In this document: positions 31,603-41,154 of the stretch, in pieces
Position numbering within the stretch: the stretch's first letter is position 1
Layout: each line of letters opens with the position of its first letter
From: Lacibacter luteus
Lineage (GTDB): Bacteria; Bacteroidota; Bacteroidia; Chitinophagales; Chitinophagaceae
Reading direction: 5' to 3'
NCBI RefSeq assembly: GCF_004118265.1
Contig: NZ_SDHW01000001.1
Span: 744,001 to 808,000, forward strand
Length of the DNA stretch: 64,000 bases
Program-made: the position numbers and the translations under genes
The notes under the pieces: model-generated
Database searches by the model: none
Told to the model about the DNA's origin: nothing
What the model saw: only the letters and a program-made list of their open reading frames with translations

Positions 31603-33273
31603 ATGAGTCAATATGTAATAGGTGTAGACTACGGTACAGATTCAGTTCGCTCCATCCTGGTAAATGCAAACAGTGGCGAAGAAATTGCTGCATCGGTATT
31701 CTACTATCCACGCTGGAAACAACAATTGTATTGTAATGCAACAGACAACCAGTTTCGCCAGCATCCGTTGGATTATTTAGAAGGTTTAGAACAAACCATT
31801 AAAGTCTGCCTGGAAAAAGCAGGACCGGCAATAGCAGCAGGAGTAAAAGGTATTTCAATTGATACCACAGGCTCTACTCCTGTAGCAGTTGATGCAACAG
31901 GTACTCCGCTTGCATTGTTGCCTGAGTTTAAAGAAAATCCCAACGCCATGTTTGTGTTGTGGAAAGATCATACCAGTGTAAACGAAGCAGCAGAGATCAA
32001 TGTGCATGCAACAAAATTCCCCGTTAACTATTTACAGTATGTAGGCGGTATCTATTCATCTGAATGGTTTTGGGCAAAGCTCCTGCACATTCTGCGTATT
32101 GATGAAACTGTACGCAGCAAAGCAGCATCGTGGGTAGAACATTGCGATTGGATACCCTTTGTATTAACAGGAGGCAACGATGTTACACAAATGAAACGTG
32201 GTGTGTGCAGTGCAGGCCATAAAGCATTATGGGCCGAAGCCTTCAATGGTTTTCCTCCAAACGAATTCTTTGCAACACTCGATCCGTTGTTAGATGGTTT
32301 TACAACTAAACTGTTTACTGAAACATACACATCAGCACAACAGGCAGGCATTATTTCTGCCGAATGGGCACAACGTTTGGGTTTACCAAATGATGTGGTG
32401 ATTGGTGTAGGTGCGTTTGATGCACACATGGGTGCAGTTGGTGGGCAAATTGAACCATACCACTTGAGTAAAGTGATGGGCACTTCTACCTGCGATATGC
32501 TGGTAGCTCCTGTTGCCGACATCAACGACCGTTGTGTAAACGGCATCTGCGGACAGGTTGATGGTTCTATTATTCCCGGTATGATTGGTCTGGAAGCAGG
32601 TCAATCTGCATTCGGCGATATTTATGCATGGTTTAAATCTGTATTAGATTGGCCGGCAAAAAATTTGTTGCAAAACTCAGCAATCATTGATGCAGCTACT
32701 GCCGAAAAACTGCAACAGGAAATGAGCGATAAACTCATTGCTGAATTATCGAAACAGGCCGCTGCCTTAACCATCAGCGAAGATGCAGAGCTGGCAGTAG
32801 ATTGGATGAACGGTCGCCGTACCCCCGATGCCAATCAATTACTCGAAGGAGCTATTGCCAACATCAACCTCGGCAGCAGTGCACCACGCATTTTTCATGC
32901 ATTGGTAGAAGCAACCTGCTTTGGTGCTAAAGCAATTGTAGATCGTTTTATTGATGAAGGTATTCCGGTGAAAGGTTTGATAGGTTTAGGTGGTGTTGCA
33001 AAAAAATCACCGTTCATTATGCAAATGATGGCCGATGTCATGAACATGCCGATCCGTATTCATAAAAGTGAACAGACCTGTGCCTTGGGTGCAGCCATGT
33101 TTGCAGCAACAGCAGCAGGCATCTATAACAAAGTAGAAGAAGCAATGGAAGTGATGGGACAAGGTTTCGATGCAGAATACAACCCCAACCCTGCAAAAGT
33201 TGCGTTCTATCAAACACGTTACAATAAATACAAACAGCTGGGTGCGTTCATCGAACAACAAACCAAAGCTTAA
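31603..33273 (+). CDS. araB: L-ribulokinase
   Basis: 556 residues from the ATG at 31603 (a TTG three bases earlier is less likely). FGGY kinase pattern: VIGVDYGTDSVRSILVNANS opens the N-terminal ATP domain, GISIDTTGSTPVAVDATGTPL follows, then GVGAFDAHMGAVGGQIEPYH and KVMGTSTCDMLVAP, and in the C-terminal domain GLIGLGGVAKKSPFIMQMMADV. It phosphorylates L-ribulose to L-ribulose 5-phosphate. 11 bp after araR and 19 bp before araD. Confidence 0.96.
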   Translation: MSQYVIGVDYGTDSVRSILVNANSGEEIAASVFYYPRWKQQLYCNATDNQFRQHPLDYLEGLEQTIKVCLEKAGPAIAAGVKGISIDTTGSTPVAVDATGTPLALLPEFKENPNAMFVLWKDHTSVNEAAEINVHATKFPVNYLQYVGGIYSSEWFWAKLLHILRIDETVRSKAASWVEHCDWIPFVLTGGNDVTQMKRGVCSAGHKALWAEAFNGFPPNEFFATLDPLLDGFTTKLFTETYTSAQQAGIISAEWAQRLGLPNDVVIGVGAFDAHMGAVGGQIEPYHLSKVMGTSTCDMLVAPVADINDRCVNGICGQVDGSIIPGMIGLEAGQSAFGDIYAWFKSVLDWPAKNLLQNSAIIDAATAEKLQQEMSDKLIAELSKQAAALTISEDAELAVDWMNGRRTPDANQLLEGAIANINLGSSAPRIFHALVEATCFGAKAIVDRFIDEGIPVKGLIGLGGVAKKSPFIMQMMADVMNMPIRIHKSEQTCALGAAMFAATAAGIYNKVEEAMEVMGQGFDAEYNPNPAKVAFYQTRYNKYKQLGAFIEQQTKA

Positions 33274-33292
33274 TCACTTTTAATCATTCATC

Positions 33293-33991
33293 ATGAGTGC
33301 GTATCAACAAATAAAACAAGAGTGCTACGATGCCAATATGGAACTGCCCAAACTCGGTTTGGTGCTGTTTACCTTCGGCAATGTGAGTGTGGCCGACAGA
33401 GAGAAAAAAGTTTTCGCTATTAAACCAAGTGGTGTTCCTTACGAAGAATTAACGGTTGATAAAATGGTGATCGTTGATTTCGACAGCAATATCATCGAAG
33501 GCGATCTGCGTCCATCATCCGACACCAAAACGCATGCTGTACTTTACAAGCATTGGGAAAAAATCGGCAGTATCGTACACACGCATTCAACCTATGCAAC
33601 CGCATGGGCACAATCATTAAGAGATATTCCCATCTTCGGCACCACACATGCCGATCATAACACCGTTGATATTCCCTGCGCAGCACCAATGAGCGATGAA
33701 ATGATCAAAGGCAACTACGAATACGAAACAGGTTTCCAGATCATGAACTGTTACAAAGAAAAAGGATTGGATTATACCGAAGTGGAAATGATGATCGTGG
33801 GTAACCACGCTCCTTTTACATGGGGAAAGAATGCACACAAAGCAGTTTACAATGCAGCTGTGCTGGAATCGGTAGCAAAGATGGCTTGGTTAACTGAACA
33901 GATTAACCCCAATGCGCCACGTTTAAAAGATGCGTTGATTAAAAAGCATTACGAACGCAAGCACGGACCGGATAGTTATTATGGGCAATGA
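33293..33991 (+). CDS. araD: L-ribulose-5-phosphate 4-epimerase
   Basis: 232 residues, the usual length. Class II aldolase/epimerase fold with LVLFTFGNVSVADREKKVFAIKPSG at the phosphate site, VHTHSTYATAWAQ and FGTTHADHN supplying the Zn His residues, and VGNHAPFTWGKNAHKAVYNA near the C-terminus. It converts L-ribulose 5-phosphate to D-xylulose 5-phosphate, which enters the pentose phosphate pathway. Part of the ara operon. Confidence 0.96.
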   Translation: MSAYQQIKQECYDANMELPKLGLVLFTFGNVSVADREKKVFAIKPSGVPYEELTVDKMVIVDFDSNIIEGDLRPSSDTKTHAVLYKHWEKIGSIVHTHSTYATAWAQSLRDIPIFGTTHADHNTVDIPCAAPMSDEMIKGNYEYETGFQIMNCYKEKGLDYTEVEMMIVGNHAPFTWGKNAHKAVYNAAVLESVAKMAWLTEQINPNAPRLKDALIKKHYERKHGPDSYYGQ

Positions 33992-34000
33992 CGGAGATGA

Positions 34001-34056
34001 GTGATGAATGATGAGTGTTCCACTATGAACCATCAACCATGAACCATGAACTAAAT
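34001..34056. repeat. ATGAACCAT minisatellite between araD and araA
   Basis: Imperfect repeats gatgagtgatgaatgatgag and accatcaaccatgaacca within the 147-bp gap. Similar in style to the CATTCACCAT repeats at 12183 and 14371. It separates two operon genes without an obvious terminator. Confidence 0.6.
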
Positions 34057-34138
34057 GACAGAAAAACCGATCTATATTGAATAATTAAACAGCAAACAAT
34101 AAAATATCTTGTGCCCCGCACAGGACAAAACCAGCAAT

Positions 34139-35635
34139 ATGAGTTTACCAAATTTAAAATCGTTCGAAGTGTGGTTTGTTACAGGCAGCCAGCACTTGTA
34201 TGGTCCTGAAACCTTGAAACAGGTAGATGAACATTCAGCAAAAATTGCCGAGTCGTTTAATAAAGCAGCCGTTATTCCTGTGCAGGTAAAATTTAAACCC
34301 GTTGTAAAATCACCGGAAGAAATTTACAACATCTGTGCAGAAGCCAATGCAGCAAAAAACTGTATCGGTATCATTACATGGATGCATACCTTCTCTCCTG
34401 CTAAAATGTGGATCAATGGTTTAAAGATTTTACAAAAACCATTGCTGCATTTACATACACAGTTCAACCGTGATATTCCTTGGGGAACGATCGATATGGA
34501 CTTTATGAACCTCAACCAATCTGCACATGGCGACCGTGAATTTGGTTTTATGATGAGCCGTATGCGTATTGAGCGCAAGGTTGTGGTTGGTCACTGGCAG
34601 GATAAAAAAGTGTTGCAACAGATCAACACATGGAGCCGTGCTGCTGCAGGTTGGTTTGATATGCAGAATGCAAAATTTGTACGCTTTGGCGATAACATGC
34701 GCCAGGTTGCAGTAACAGAAGGCGATAAAGTAGAAGCGCAAATGCAATTCGGTTACAGTGTAAACACACATGGTGTGGGCGACCTCGTAGCGGTATTGAA
34801 TAAAGTAAAAGAAAAAGAAGTAGATGCGTTGGTTGATGAATACAACAAAGCCTACAAGCTTGCAGCTTCATTAAAAAAGAATGGCAAGAATCATCAAAGC
34901 CTGCGGGATGCAGCGAAGATTGAAATTGCTATCCGCAATTTTTTAGAAGAAGGCGACTTTAAAGGTTATACCGATACCTTCGAAGATCTGCATGGCTTGT
35001 TACAATTGCCCGGCATTGCAACACAACGTTTAATGGCCGATGGTTATGGCTTTGGTGGCGAAGGCGATTGGAAAACATCAGCCTTGGTGCGTGCATTAAA
35101 AGTAATGGGCAGTGGTTTGCCTGGTGGCAACTCGTTTATGGAAGATTATACGTACCACTTCGAACCAAACAACAATTTAGTGTTGGGTTCGCACATGCTG
35201 GAAATCTGTCCGTCAATTGCCAATGCAAAACCAAGCTGCGAAATTCATCCGTTGGGTATTGGTGGCAAAGCCGATCCTGTACGTTTGGTGTTTAACTCTG
35301 CTGCAGGTGCAGCATTGAATGCATCCATTGTTGATATGGGTAACCGTTTCCGTTTGCTGGTAAACGAAGTGGAAGCAGTTAAACCCAAACACGATCTGCC
35401 TAAACTGCCTGTTGCAAGAGTATTGTGGAAACCATTGCCCGATATGAATACGGCATGTGCAGCATGGATCTATGCAGGTGGTGCACACCATACAGCCTAC
35501 AGTCAGAATCTTACAGCCGAACACATGGAAGATTTTGCAGCAATGGCCGGCATTGAATTAACGCTGATCAACAAAAACACAAATCTTTATGACTTTAAGA
35601 ACCAGCTTCGCTGGAGTGAAGTATATTACAAATAA
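34139..35635 (+). CDS. araA: L-arabinose isomerase
   Basis: 498 residues from the ATG at 34139, almost the same length as E. coli AraA. It opens [20 protein letters not shown], the AraA signature. [48 protein letters not shown], the [15 protein letters not shown]-like block and [14 protein letters not shown] with its Mn-binding residues follow. It converts L-arabinose to L-ribulose in the cytoplasm. Followed 20 bp later by the symporter. Confidence 0.97.
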   Translation: MSLPNLKSFEVWFVTGSQHLYGPETLKQVDEHSAKIAESFNKAAVIPVQVKFKPVVKSPEEIYNICAEANAAKNCIGIITWMHTFSPAKMWINGLKILQKPLLHLHTQFNRDIPWGTIDMDFMNLNQSAHGDREFGFMMSRMRIERKVVVGHWQDKKVLQQINTWSRAAAGWFDMQNAKFVRFGDNMRQVAVTEGDKVEAQMQFGYSVNTHGVGDLVAVLNKVKEKEVDALVDEYNKAYKLAASLKKNGKNHQSLRDAAKIEIAIRNFLEEGDFKGYTDTFEDLHGLLQLPGIATQRLMADGYGFGGEGDWKTSALVRALKVMGSGLPGGNSFMEDYTYHFEPNNNLVLGSHMLEICPSIANAKPSCEIHPLGIGGKADPVRLVFNSAAGAALNASIVDMGNRFRLLVNEVEAVKPKHDLPKLPVARVLWKPLPDMNTACAAWIYAGGAHHTAYSQNLTAEHMEDFAAMAGIELTLINKNTNLYDFKNQLRWSEVYYK

Positions 35636-35655
35636 AACAACTTAAACCACAACAC

Positions 35656-37380
35656 ATGGGCTCATTAAAATCGATTGACCTTGTCGTATTCCTTGTCTAC
35701 TTTGCAGTGGTAACGTTCTACGGCTACTGGATTTACCGCAAAAAGAAAAAGGAATCCGTTTCTGCTTCGCATGATTACTTTTTAGCCGAAGGTTCACTTA
35801 CATGGTGGGCTATCGGTGCATCACTTATTGCATCCAACATTTCTGCCGAACAGTTTATCGGCATGAGTGGTAACGGTTACTTTGTAGGTATTGCTGTTGC
35901 CGCTTACGAATGGATCGCTGCATTGGCACTTATTATTATTGCTGTATGGTTCATGCCTGTATATCTTAAAAACAAGATCTACACCATGCCGCAGTTTTTA
36001 AAAACAAGGTATAACGAAACCGTATCACTCATCATGGCCATCTTCTGGCTGTTTTTGTACGTATTCGTAAACCTTACTTCTATTCTTTATCTCGGTGCTA
36101 TTGCCATCAGTGGTTTAATTGGGCCAGAATATCTGCATGCTGTAATGATCGGCCTGGCCATCTTCTCCCTCATCATCACACTCGGTGGTATGAAGGTGAT
36201 CGGTTATACCGACGTTATACAGGTAGCAGTACTCATCATTGGTGGTTTTGCAACCATCTATTTTGCATTAACCATTGTAGGTGAAAAATTCGGTGTTGGT
36301 CGAGATGCGATTGCAGGTTTTAAAACACTCATGCAACAGGCTCCGGATCATTTCAAAATGATTCTGCAAAAACCAACAGAAGCATCTTCTCAGTCTGAGA
36401 TTGACAAATACCTGATCCTTCCCGGTATTGCGATGTACCTGGCCGGTCAGTGGATCGTAAACCTCAACTACTGGGGTTGTAACCAATACATCACACAACG
36501 TGCATTGGGTGCCGATTTAAATACTGCACGTAAAGGAATTTTGTTTGCAGGTTTTCTGAAGCTGATGATGCCGATTATTGTAATGCTGCCCGGTATTGCT
36601 GCTTTTGTGTTACACGAAAATGGCGGTCTCCAAAAGGAAATGCTGGATGCATCTGGTACCGTTAATCAAGATCAGGCATACTCGGCTATTTTGAGTTTCT
36701 TGCCAAACGGATTAAAAGGTTTATCAATTGCGGCACTTACTGCGGCAATTGTAGCATCGCTTGCTGGTAAACTAAACAGTATTGCTACAATCTATACGCT
36801 GGATATTCACATGAAATATTTCAGAAAGAAAACAAAAGAAACAGAGGGATCCGGTGCCGAAAAAAGTATGGTATGGATTGGCAAGGTGGTGGCGTTTACA
36901 TCCATTGCCATTGCTGTAATTTTTGAATGGAACGATTTACTGGGTATTAACAGCAAAGGTGGTTTTACTTTTATTCAGGAATATACCGGCTTTATCAGCC
37001 CGGGTGTATTTGCCATGTTTATTCTTGGTATGTTCTGGAAACGTACAACCGGACAAGCTGCTGTGGTTGGTTTAATTACCGGCCTTGTAGTTATCCTGTT
37101 CTTTAAATTATTTGCAGTTAATATATTTGGTCACGAAACACTTTTATACACTGCATTTAAAAACAGTAAAGGAGCTTATGAAATTCCATTCTTGATTAAC
37201 ATGGGTTGGTCGTTCTTCTTTACCATGTTGGTAATGATCGGCATCAGCTTAGCCGGACCAAAAGTAAATCCGAAAGCATTTGCATTGGATAAGGAAATGT
37301 TTAAAGTAAGTCCGCAAATTTTAGCAATGATCGTGGTAACACTGCTCATTCTTGTGGCACTGTATGTGAAATTCTGGTAA
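35656..37380 (+). CDS. sodium:sugar symporter (SSS family), likely for L-arabinose
   Basis: 574 residues with about 14 membrane helices. SSS/SGLT signature blocks: WWAIGASLIASNISAEQFIGMSGNGY in TM1-2, then the GGMKVIGYTDVIQVAVLIIGG segment, NYWGCNQYITQRALGADL, and GLSIAALTAAIVASLAGKLNSIATIYTLDI. It imports a solute with Na+ across the inner membrane. Its position as the last gene of the ara operon argues for L-arabinose. A strong terminator follows 20 bp after the stop. Confidence 0.92.
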   Translation: MGSLKSIDLVVFLVYFAVVTFYGYWIYRKKKKESVSASHDYFLAEGSLTWWAIGASLIASNISAEQFIGMSGNGYFVGIAVAAYEWIAALALIIIAVWFMPVYLKNKIYTMPQFLKTRYNETVSLIMAIFWLFLYVFVNLTSILYLGAIAISGLIGPEYLHAVMIGLAIFSLIITLGGMKVIGYTDVIQVAVLIIGGFATIYFALTIVGEKFGVGRDAIAGFKTLMQQAPDHFKMILQKPTEASSQSEIDKYLILPGIAMYLAGQWIVNLNYWGCNQYITQRALGADLNTARKGILFAGFLKLMMPIIVMLPGIAAFVLHENGGLQKEMLDASGTVNQDQAYSAILSFLPNGLKGLSIAALTAAIVASLAGKLNSIATIYTLDIHMKYFRKKTKETEGSGAEKSMVWIGKVVAFTSIAIAVIFEWNDLLGINSKGGFTFIQEYTGFISPGVFAMFILGMFWKRTTGQAAVVGLITGLVVILFFKLFAVNIFGHETLLYTAFKNSKGAYEIPFLINMGWSFFFTMLVMIGISLAGPKVNPKAFALDKEMFKVSPQILAMIVVTLLILVALYVKFW

Positions 37381-37400
37381 GAAGTTTTATGTATAGATAG

Positions 37401-37434
37401 AAAAGCCGCTGCAAGTTTTGTGCAGCGGCTTTTT
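37401..37434 (+). terminator. rho-independent terminator of the ara operon
   Basis: AAAAGCCGCTGCA (37401-37413) pairs with TGCAGCGGCTTTT (37421-37433), followed by T. Confidence 0.92.
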
Positions 37435-37445
37435 AGTTGGGAGAA

Positions 37446-37492
37446 CTTAAGCCGTGTACAAATGTTTTTAAACGTTTGTACACGGCTTTAAG
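37446..37492. repeat. second long hairpin after the ara terminator
   Basis: GCCGTGTACAAA (37451-37462) pairs perfectly with TTTGTACACGGC (37475-37486), and flanking CTTAA/TTTAAG extends the stem. No T tract follows, so it is not a typical terminator. It marks the left boundary of the AT-rich orphan-gene run. Confidence 0.8.
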
Positions 37493-37624
37493 AAAAGTGG
37501 ATTGTACCAATAACAATACAAAAAGTTGAACATTAACTTATTGACTATTAAAAACGTTTTCTAAATTAGTACTGCGTATAATAACATCAATATACGTGTT
37601 GTATGCTATGCTATTCGACATCGT

Positions 37625-38242
37625 ATGCTAATCAAAATTGACAGACAAGAAGCAATTAATAAATTCCCAATTCTTCCGTTGCGACACTACGACAAGAAGA
37701 ATGATGAGGAGATTTTTAACTCTCCCAAAGTTTTTGCGAACTACGTTTTGACACTTCCCTCAAAATCTTACAAAGGACATCAAAAGCTACTCGGGACACA
37801 GATTGCTTATTTAGTAAAAAACTTAGGCTATGACCGTTTAGTATTTCTGGGCGATATAGATATTCCTTGGCTTAAACGACTTGACACTTACGAAAGTTTT
37901 CAAGAAGCATTACAGTATTTAGTTGACAATAAAATCGGTAAGCGATTTAATGGTGCCTTGCAAGTTGACATAAATGAACTGCAAACCTTTATTAAATACC
38001 TTAGTTGGCTGGTACGGACAAACGGCATTGTTCAGTATGTTCACTTCACTGACCCAGAGCAAAATATCGTTGCTGACATTTGTCAATATGGAAATCTTCA
38101 TATCTCGACAAAGAATAAGACAGCAGACACTCTATTTAAAGATATCGTTTCTAAAAGTGAGTTTACTTACTTGACAGACACAAATTGCACGAATAAATTT
38201 TCAAAAACCAATGCAATCAAAAGCAGGACAATTGTAGTGTAA
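37625..38242 (+). CDS. orphan protein of unknown function
   Basis: 205 residues, mixed alpha/beta, no signal peptide or membrane segment. Visible stretches are INKFPILPLRHYDKKNDEEIF, KSYKGHQKLLGTQIAYLVKNLGYDRLVFLGDIDIPWL and VQYVHFTDPEQNIVADICQYG, none of which I recognise. A sampled 60-base line within it is about 33% G+C, against about 45% in a sampled line of araA. It is the first of five consecutive plus-strand orphan genes, and an inverted-repeat element starts 10 bases after its stop. Probably horizontally acquired. Confidence 0.6.
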   Translation: MLIKIDRQEAINKFPILPLRHYDKKNDEEIFNSPKVFANYVLTLPSKSYKGHQKLLGTQIAYLVKNLGYDRLVFLGDIDIPWLKRLDTYESFQEALQYLVDNKIGKRFNGALQVDINELQTFIKYLSWLVRTNGIVQYVHFTDPEQNIVADICQYGNLHISTKNKTADTLFKDIVSKSEFTYLTDTNCTNKFSKTNAIKSRTIVV

Positions 38243-38252
38243 CAAAAGCACA

Positions 38253-38455
38253 GCAGGTAACATTGCATTTGTGTTATGTCGGCGGACAGATAACGCCACA
38301 TCAACTTCAGCTGTCAATCATCTGTAGTTATCAGCTCGACGTTATAAATTGAGCAACAGAAGTAACAATGAACTTTAGTATTTTTAATCAGCATTTGTAC
38401 CAAGCTGACGAATTTTAAATTCCGCCACAAACACAAATGCTTTAACGTTACCTGC
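38253..38455. repeat. 203-bp element with about 33-bp imperfect inverted termini
   Basis: Left arm 38253-38286 (GCAGGTAAC, GCATTTGTG, GGCGGA) and right arm 38421-38455 (TCCGCC, CACAAATGC, GTTACCTGC) are inverted copies with small gaps. The interior holds further inverted words (ATAACG and CGTTAT) and only a 16-codon frame, so it is non-coding. A truncated relative of the left arm lies at 39276-39297. Confidence 0.8.
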
Positions 38456-38491
38456 AAGCATAGTGCGACACCTTACAAACTTTGAAGTAAA

Positions 38492-39268
38492 ATGAGAGTT
38501 TTAAAAACGTTTCTGATAATGGGTATTTTGACAACACTTTTTGGTTGTGGACAGAACAATTCTAAAAATAACAAGACCGACAATTCAATAATAACAAAAC
38601 CAGTTGAAAATATTTCAGCTACTAAAGAACAAATTGAACGGCGGGCAAAGTCTGAAGAAATTTGTAAATCTAAAAATGTCCCTGTTTACAAAAACCCCAA
38701 CTCTTTATTTGTTGAGACAGACGAAAAGGTTAACATAAGAACACAAGATGAAGTTGTTGACAGGGCTTTGGCACTTTGCTATATTGGTTTAAAAAGCGAA
38801 GGGCTTGAACAAAAACATTTAGACCAAATGGACAAAGACTTTGGCATTTCAGAAAAGTTAAGTCCAACCGAAAAAGCCTATGCAATATCAAACCAACCGA
38901 CAGAACAACAGAAAGTGGACGCAAATTGGAGATATGAAAGTTTACACGTTTTATTATGGGCATTAGGATACATTGACACATTAAGTTACCCAGACAAGAT
39001 GTGTAATGTTGCTGACGATGTAAAAATAATTTACGAACTCAAAGAAGAAGGGTTCAGACAAAAAGCCAAATTGAGAAGCAAAAAGGAAATTCTTGACCAA
39101 GCAGACTTAATATTGCGACTTGACTGGGCTTGTGTAAGTGCAAGAGTAAAAAATGAAACAGCACCAGGTGGGCTTGATAAAAGTGTGGTTTTTGAAAGAC
39201 ATCATACTTTGAATTGGTTGATAAATTATATGAACCAATCTTGGGACGATGTAACAACAGACACATAG
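38492..39268 (+). CDS. DUF4272 domain lipoprotein
   Basis: 258 residues. Lipoprotein signal VLKTFLIMGILTTLFGC with Cys 19, then a DUF4272 domain: VDRALALCYIGLKSEGL, KVDANWRYESLHVLLWALGYID, LRSKKEILDQADLILRLDWAC and FERHHTLNWLINYMNQSWDDVTTDT are its diagnostic blocks. The domain function is unknown; it is found in scattered bacteria, often next to cassette-like or toxin immunity regions. The lipoprotein form is less usual. Part of the AT-rich orphan run, with repeats on both sides. Confidence 0.8.
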   Translation: MRVLKTFLIMGILTTLFGCGQNNSKNNKTDNSIITKPVENISATKEQIERRAKSEEICKSKNVPVYKNPNSLFVETDEKVNIRTQDEVVDRALALCYIGLKSEGLEQKHLDQMDKDFGISEKLSPTEKAYAISNQPTEQQKVDANWRYESLHVLLWALGYIDTLSYPDKMCNVADDVKIIYELKEEGFRQKAKLRSKKEILDQADLILRLDWACVSARVKNETAPGGLDKSVVFERHHTLNWLINYMNQSWDDVTTDT

Positions 39269-39275
39269 AAAATGC

Positions 39276-39297
39276 CAGCAGGCAACATCGTATTGGC
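39276..39297. repeat. partial left-arm repeat after the DUF4272 gene
   Basis: CAGCAGGCAACATCGTATTG aligns with 38251-38271 at 17 of 21 positions and also lies just after a stop codon. Confidence 0.55.
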
Positions 39298-39318
39298 AAT
39301 GCTAATTGACACTCTCTA

Positions 39319-39588
39319 ATGACTTCAACATTTAATTTACATAGGACAATTGCTTTTATATTTAACGCCATAATTATTGGGCTTATCATTTATTTTGTAA
39401 TCAAGACCGACTCTGACAAATCCCCAATTATTTTCATGGTGTTTTATCCTGCTTTGACAATTTTGAATTTAATTATCGCTATTGTTTTGGGACTTTTAAA
39501 AGTGACACAAGCAAAAATTTATAAACAAATTATCATTGGACTGTTATTGCTATTTGTTCCTCTTGTAATTATAATTTCACAATATTGA
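39319..39588 (+). CDS. small membrane protein, hypothetical
   Basis: 89 residues with three hydrophobic segments (about residues 9-26, 36-58 and 67-87). Very AT-rich. No motif. It sits between the partial repeat at 39276 and the tripartite repeat at 39604. Confidence 0.55.
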   Translation: MTSTFNLHRTIAFIFNAIIIGLIIYFVIKTDSDKSPIIFMVFYPALTILNLIIAIVLGLLKVTQAKIYKQIIIGLLLLFVPLVIIISQY

Positions 39589-39603
39589 CAAAGGCTTTTT
39601 TTC

Positions 39604-39675
39604 TTATCGGTTGGTGTCCCACAAACCGAAATAACATCATAACAAAAAAGATGGTCGGTGATAACACCAACCAGT
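39604..39675. repeat. tripartite palindromic repeat, copy 3
   Basis: Hairpin A: TCGGTTGGTG (39607-39616) with CACAAACCGA (39620-39629), one mismatch. Hairpin B: TGGTCGGTG (39652-39660) with CACCAACCA (39665-39673), one mismatch. ATAACA lies in the centre, as in copy 1. Begins about 15 bases after a stop codon. Confidence 0.75.
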
Positions 39676-39760
39676 AAAACAATAATAGCTTTTTTGTTTG
39701 CTGGTTTTGATTATTGAATGTTGTTGTGTATAATAGAGTAAATATTGGATGATGATAAAA

Positions 39761-40696
39761 ATGAAGCGTATCACCATTGCCATAGCTATCTTATTCTGCT
39801 CTCTTTCCTGTAATCATTCAACAGGATCAACATCAAATGACAATTCTTCCAAACCCAACAAGTCAATTGTTTATCACAACTACAATAACACTACTGTTGC
39901 CGGATTTTTTAAATCGTATGTTAGCAATCATATACCCGATTTTAAATTAATCAGCCACTCCATCTTTATTGACTTTTGCAAAACAAACAACCTAAACGCC
40001 AAAGACTCTCATAATATCAAACAATTCTTTACTATAGGTATCATACATAAACTATTTACTTCGAAAAGTCCAACCAATGGCTCAGTGGGAGACATTATTA
40101 ATATCCCCTATTACTGGCATTGGATAAATCCAAACCCGAGATACAATATTTTTCTAGCCAGAAACAACATAAAACTGAATGACCTAAAAACCTTAAACGC
40201 CTATCCAAAATATGGTTCTTTTGCTGACATTGACCGAACACCTTATCTATTTTTAAGTGACCTGTTTGGCGATTACCCAAAATATAGAAGTACACTTTGT
40301 GATAGTTTTTCAACATTTGGATGGTGCAGCGAACGGGAAATGTCATTTATATACGTAATGGAAATGATGAACTTTAAAGGCAAGGTAGTTTCAGAAAATA
40401 ATCACAGCTGGTCTGTACTTATGGTGCCGATGAAAGAATATTCAATGAGAGAAAAAACATTCAAAGTAAAAATTGACAATACATACGACGAAATCACTTG
40501 GAGTGAACTGACCCAAGCGGATTATTTACAATGGGAGCAATATTATGGAAATGTCCCTTTAGCCAACTGGTATAATTCACAAGCGCATTCGCAAAAAGAA
40601 AAATCAAGAATTGAAGCAATAAAAATTTCATCGTCAGCAATTAAACACATAGAGCAGTCAACTATTACATATCTTCAAAAAAGTATTATCAAATAA
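39761..40696 (+). CDS. orphan lipoprotein
   Basis: 311 residues from the ATG at 39761 (MKRITIAIAILFCSLSCNHS, lipobox LSC); two ATG codons just upstream (39749, 39752) would lengthen the n-region and are alternatives. The mature part contains INIPYYWHWINPNPRYN, FADIDRTPYLFLSDLFGDYPKY, FSTFGWCSEREMSF, ENNHSWSVLMVPMK, IDNTYDEITW. The C...H...D order (Cys in GWCSERE, His in NNHSW, Asp later) is reminiscent of a transglutaminase-like papain fold, but this is tentative. In the AT-rich run; a repeat follows the stop. Confidence 0.6.
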   Translation: MKRITIAIAILFCSLSCNHSTGSTSNDNSSKPNKSIVYHNYNNTTVAGFFKSYVSNHIPDFKLISHSIFIDFCKTNNLNAKDSHNIKQFFTIGIIHKLFTSKSPTNGSVGDIINIPYYWHWINPNPRYNIFLARNNIKLNDLKTLNAYPKYGSFADIDRTPYLFLSDLFGDYPKYRSTLCDSFSTFGWCSEREMSFIYVMEMMNFKGKVVSENNHSWSVLMVPMKEYSMREKTFKVKIDNTYDEITWSELTQADYLQWEQYYGNVPLANWYNSQAHSQKEKSRIEAIKISSSAIKHIEQSTITYLQKSIIK

Positions 40697-40699
40697 AGA

Positions 40700-40745
40700 A
40701 ACGCCTCGGTTTCTATCTCCACGAACCGAAATAATTTACAAATTG
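40700..40745 (+). repeat. 46-bp direct repeat, left copy (palindrome family copy 4)
   Basis: Contains TCGGTT (40706-40711) and AACCGA (40724-40729). Identical to 41153-41198 at 40 of 46 positions. The two copies bracket the 119-residue lipoprotein gene. Confidence 0.85.
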
Positions 40746-40794
40746 TTCTGTAACTTTCAGAAACAATAAAAACCTCTGGTCAATCATTATTACT

Positions 40795-41154
40795 ATGAAT
40801 AAAACATTCGTTTTTCTCCTTATTATCATTTTATCAACAGCATGTAATTCAGAAACAATTGCAAAATTTGAAATTACAAATGCGAGCTCCGAAAACGTTG
40901 ACAGTCTTTACATTCTTCCAGACAAATCGAAGAACAACTTTCTTCAAATGACACCCGGTTCAAAAGCATTGTATGAAATTGACATGACAGGCATTGCTAA
41001 AACAGACGGCTATTACCTGTTATCATTTAAATTAAAAGGCAAGCCCGTTGTCATGCCTTTTGGGTACTTTTCAAACGGCATCCCACAAGAAAGCGTTACA
41101 AGAATTTTTATTCACAGGGACACTGTAATAATAAACCCACTGTATAAAAACTAA
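40795..41154 (+). CDS. small orphan lipoprotein flanked by direct repeats
   Basis: 119 residues. Signal NKTFVFLLIIILSTACN gives lipobox STAC at about 14-17. The mature part (FEITNASSENVDSLYILPDK, GYYLLSFKLKGKPVVMPFGYFSNG) looks like a small beta-sandwich. No family recognised. The 46-bp repeats at 40700 and 41153 lie directly before it and at its stop codon, so gene plus one repeat forms a unit of about 453 bp, like a gene cassette. Confidence 0.65.
   Translation: MNKTFVFLLIIILSTACNSETIAKFEITNASSENVDSLYILPDKSKNNFLQMTPGSKALYEIDMTGIAKTDGYYLLSFKLKGKPVVMPFGYFSNGIPQESVTRIFIHRDTVIINPLYKN

Noticed and set aside
32052-32546. 164-codon minus-strand frame
   Set aside because: Antisense shadow of araB; Ser/Thr/Pro-rich composition typical of such shadows.
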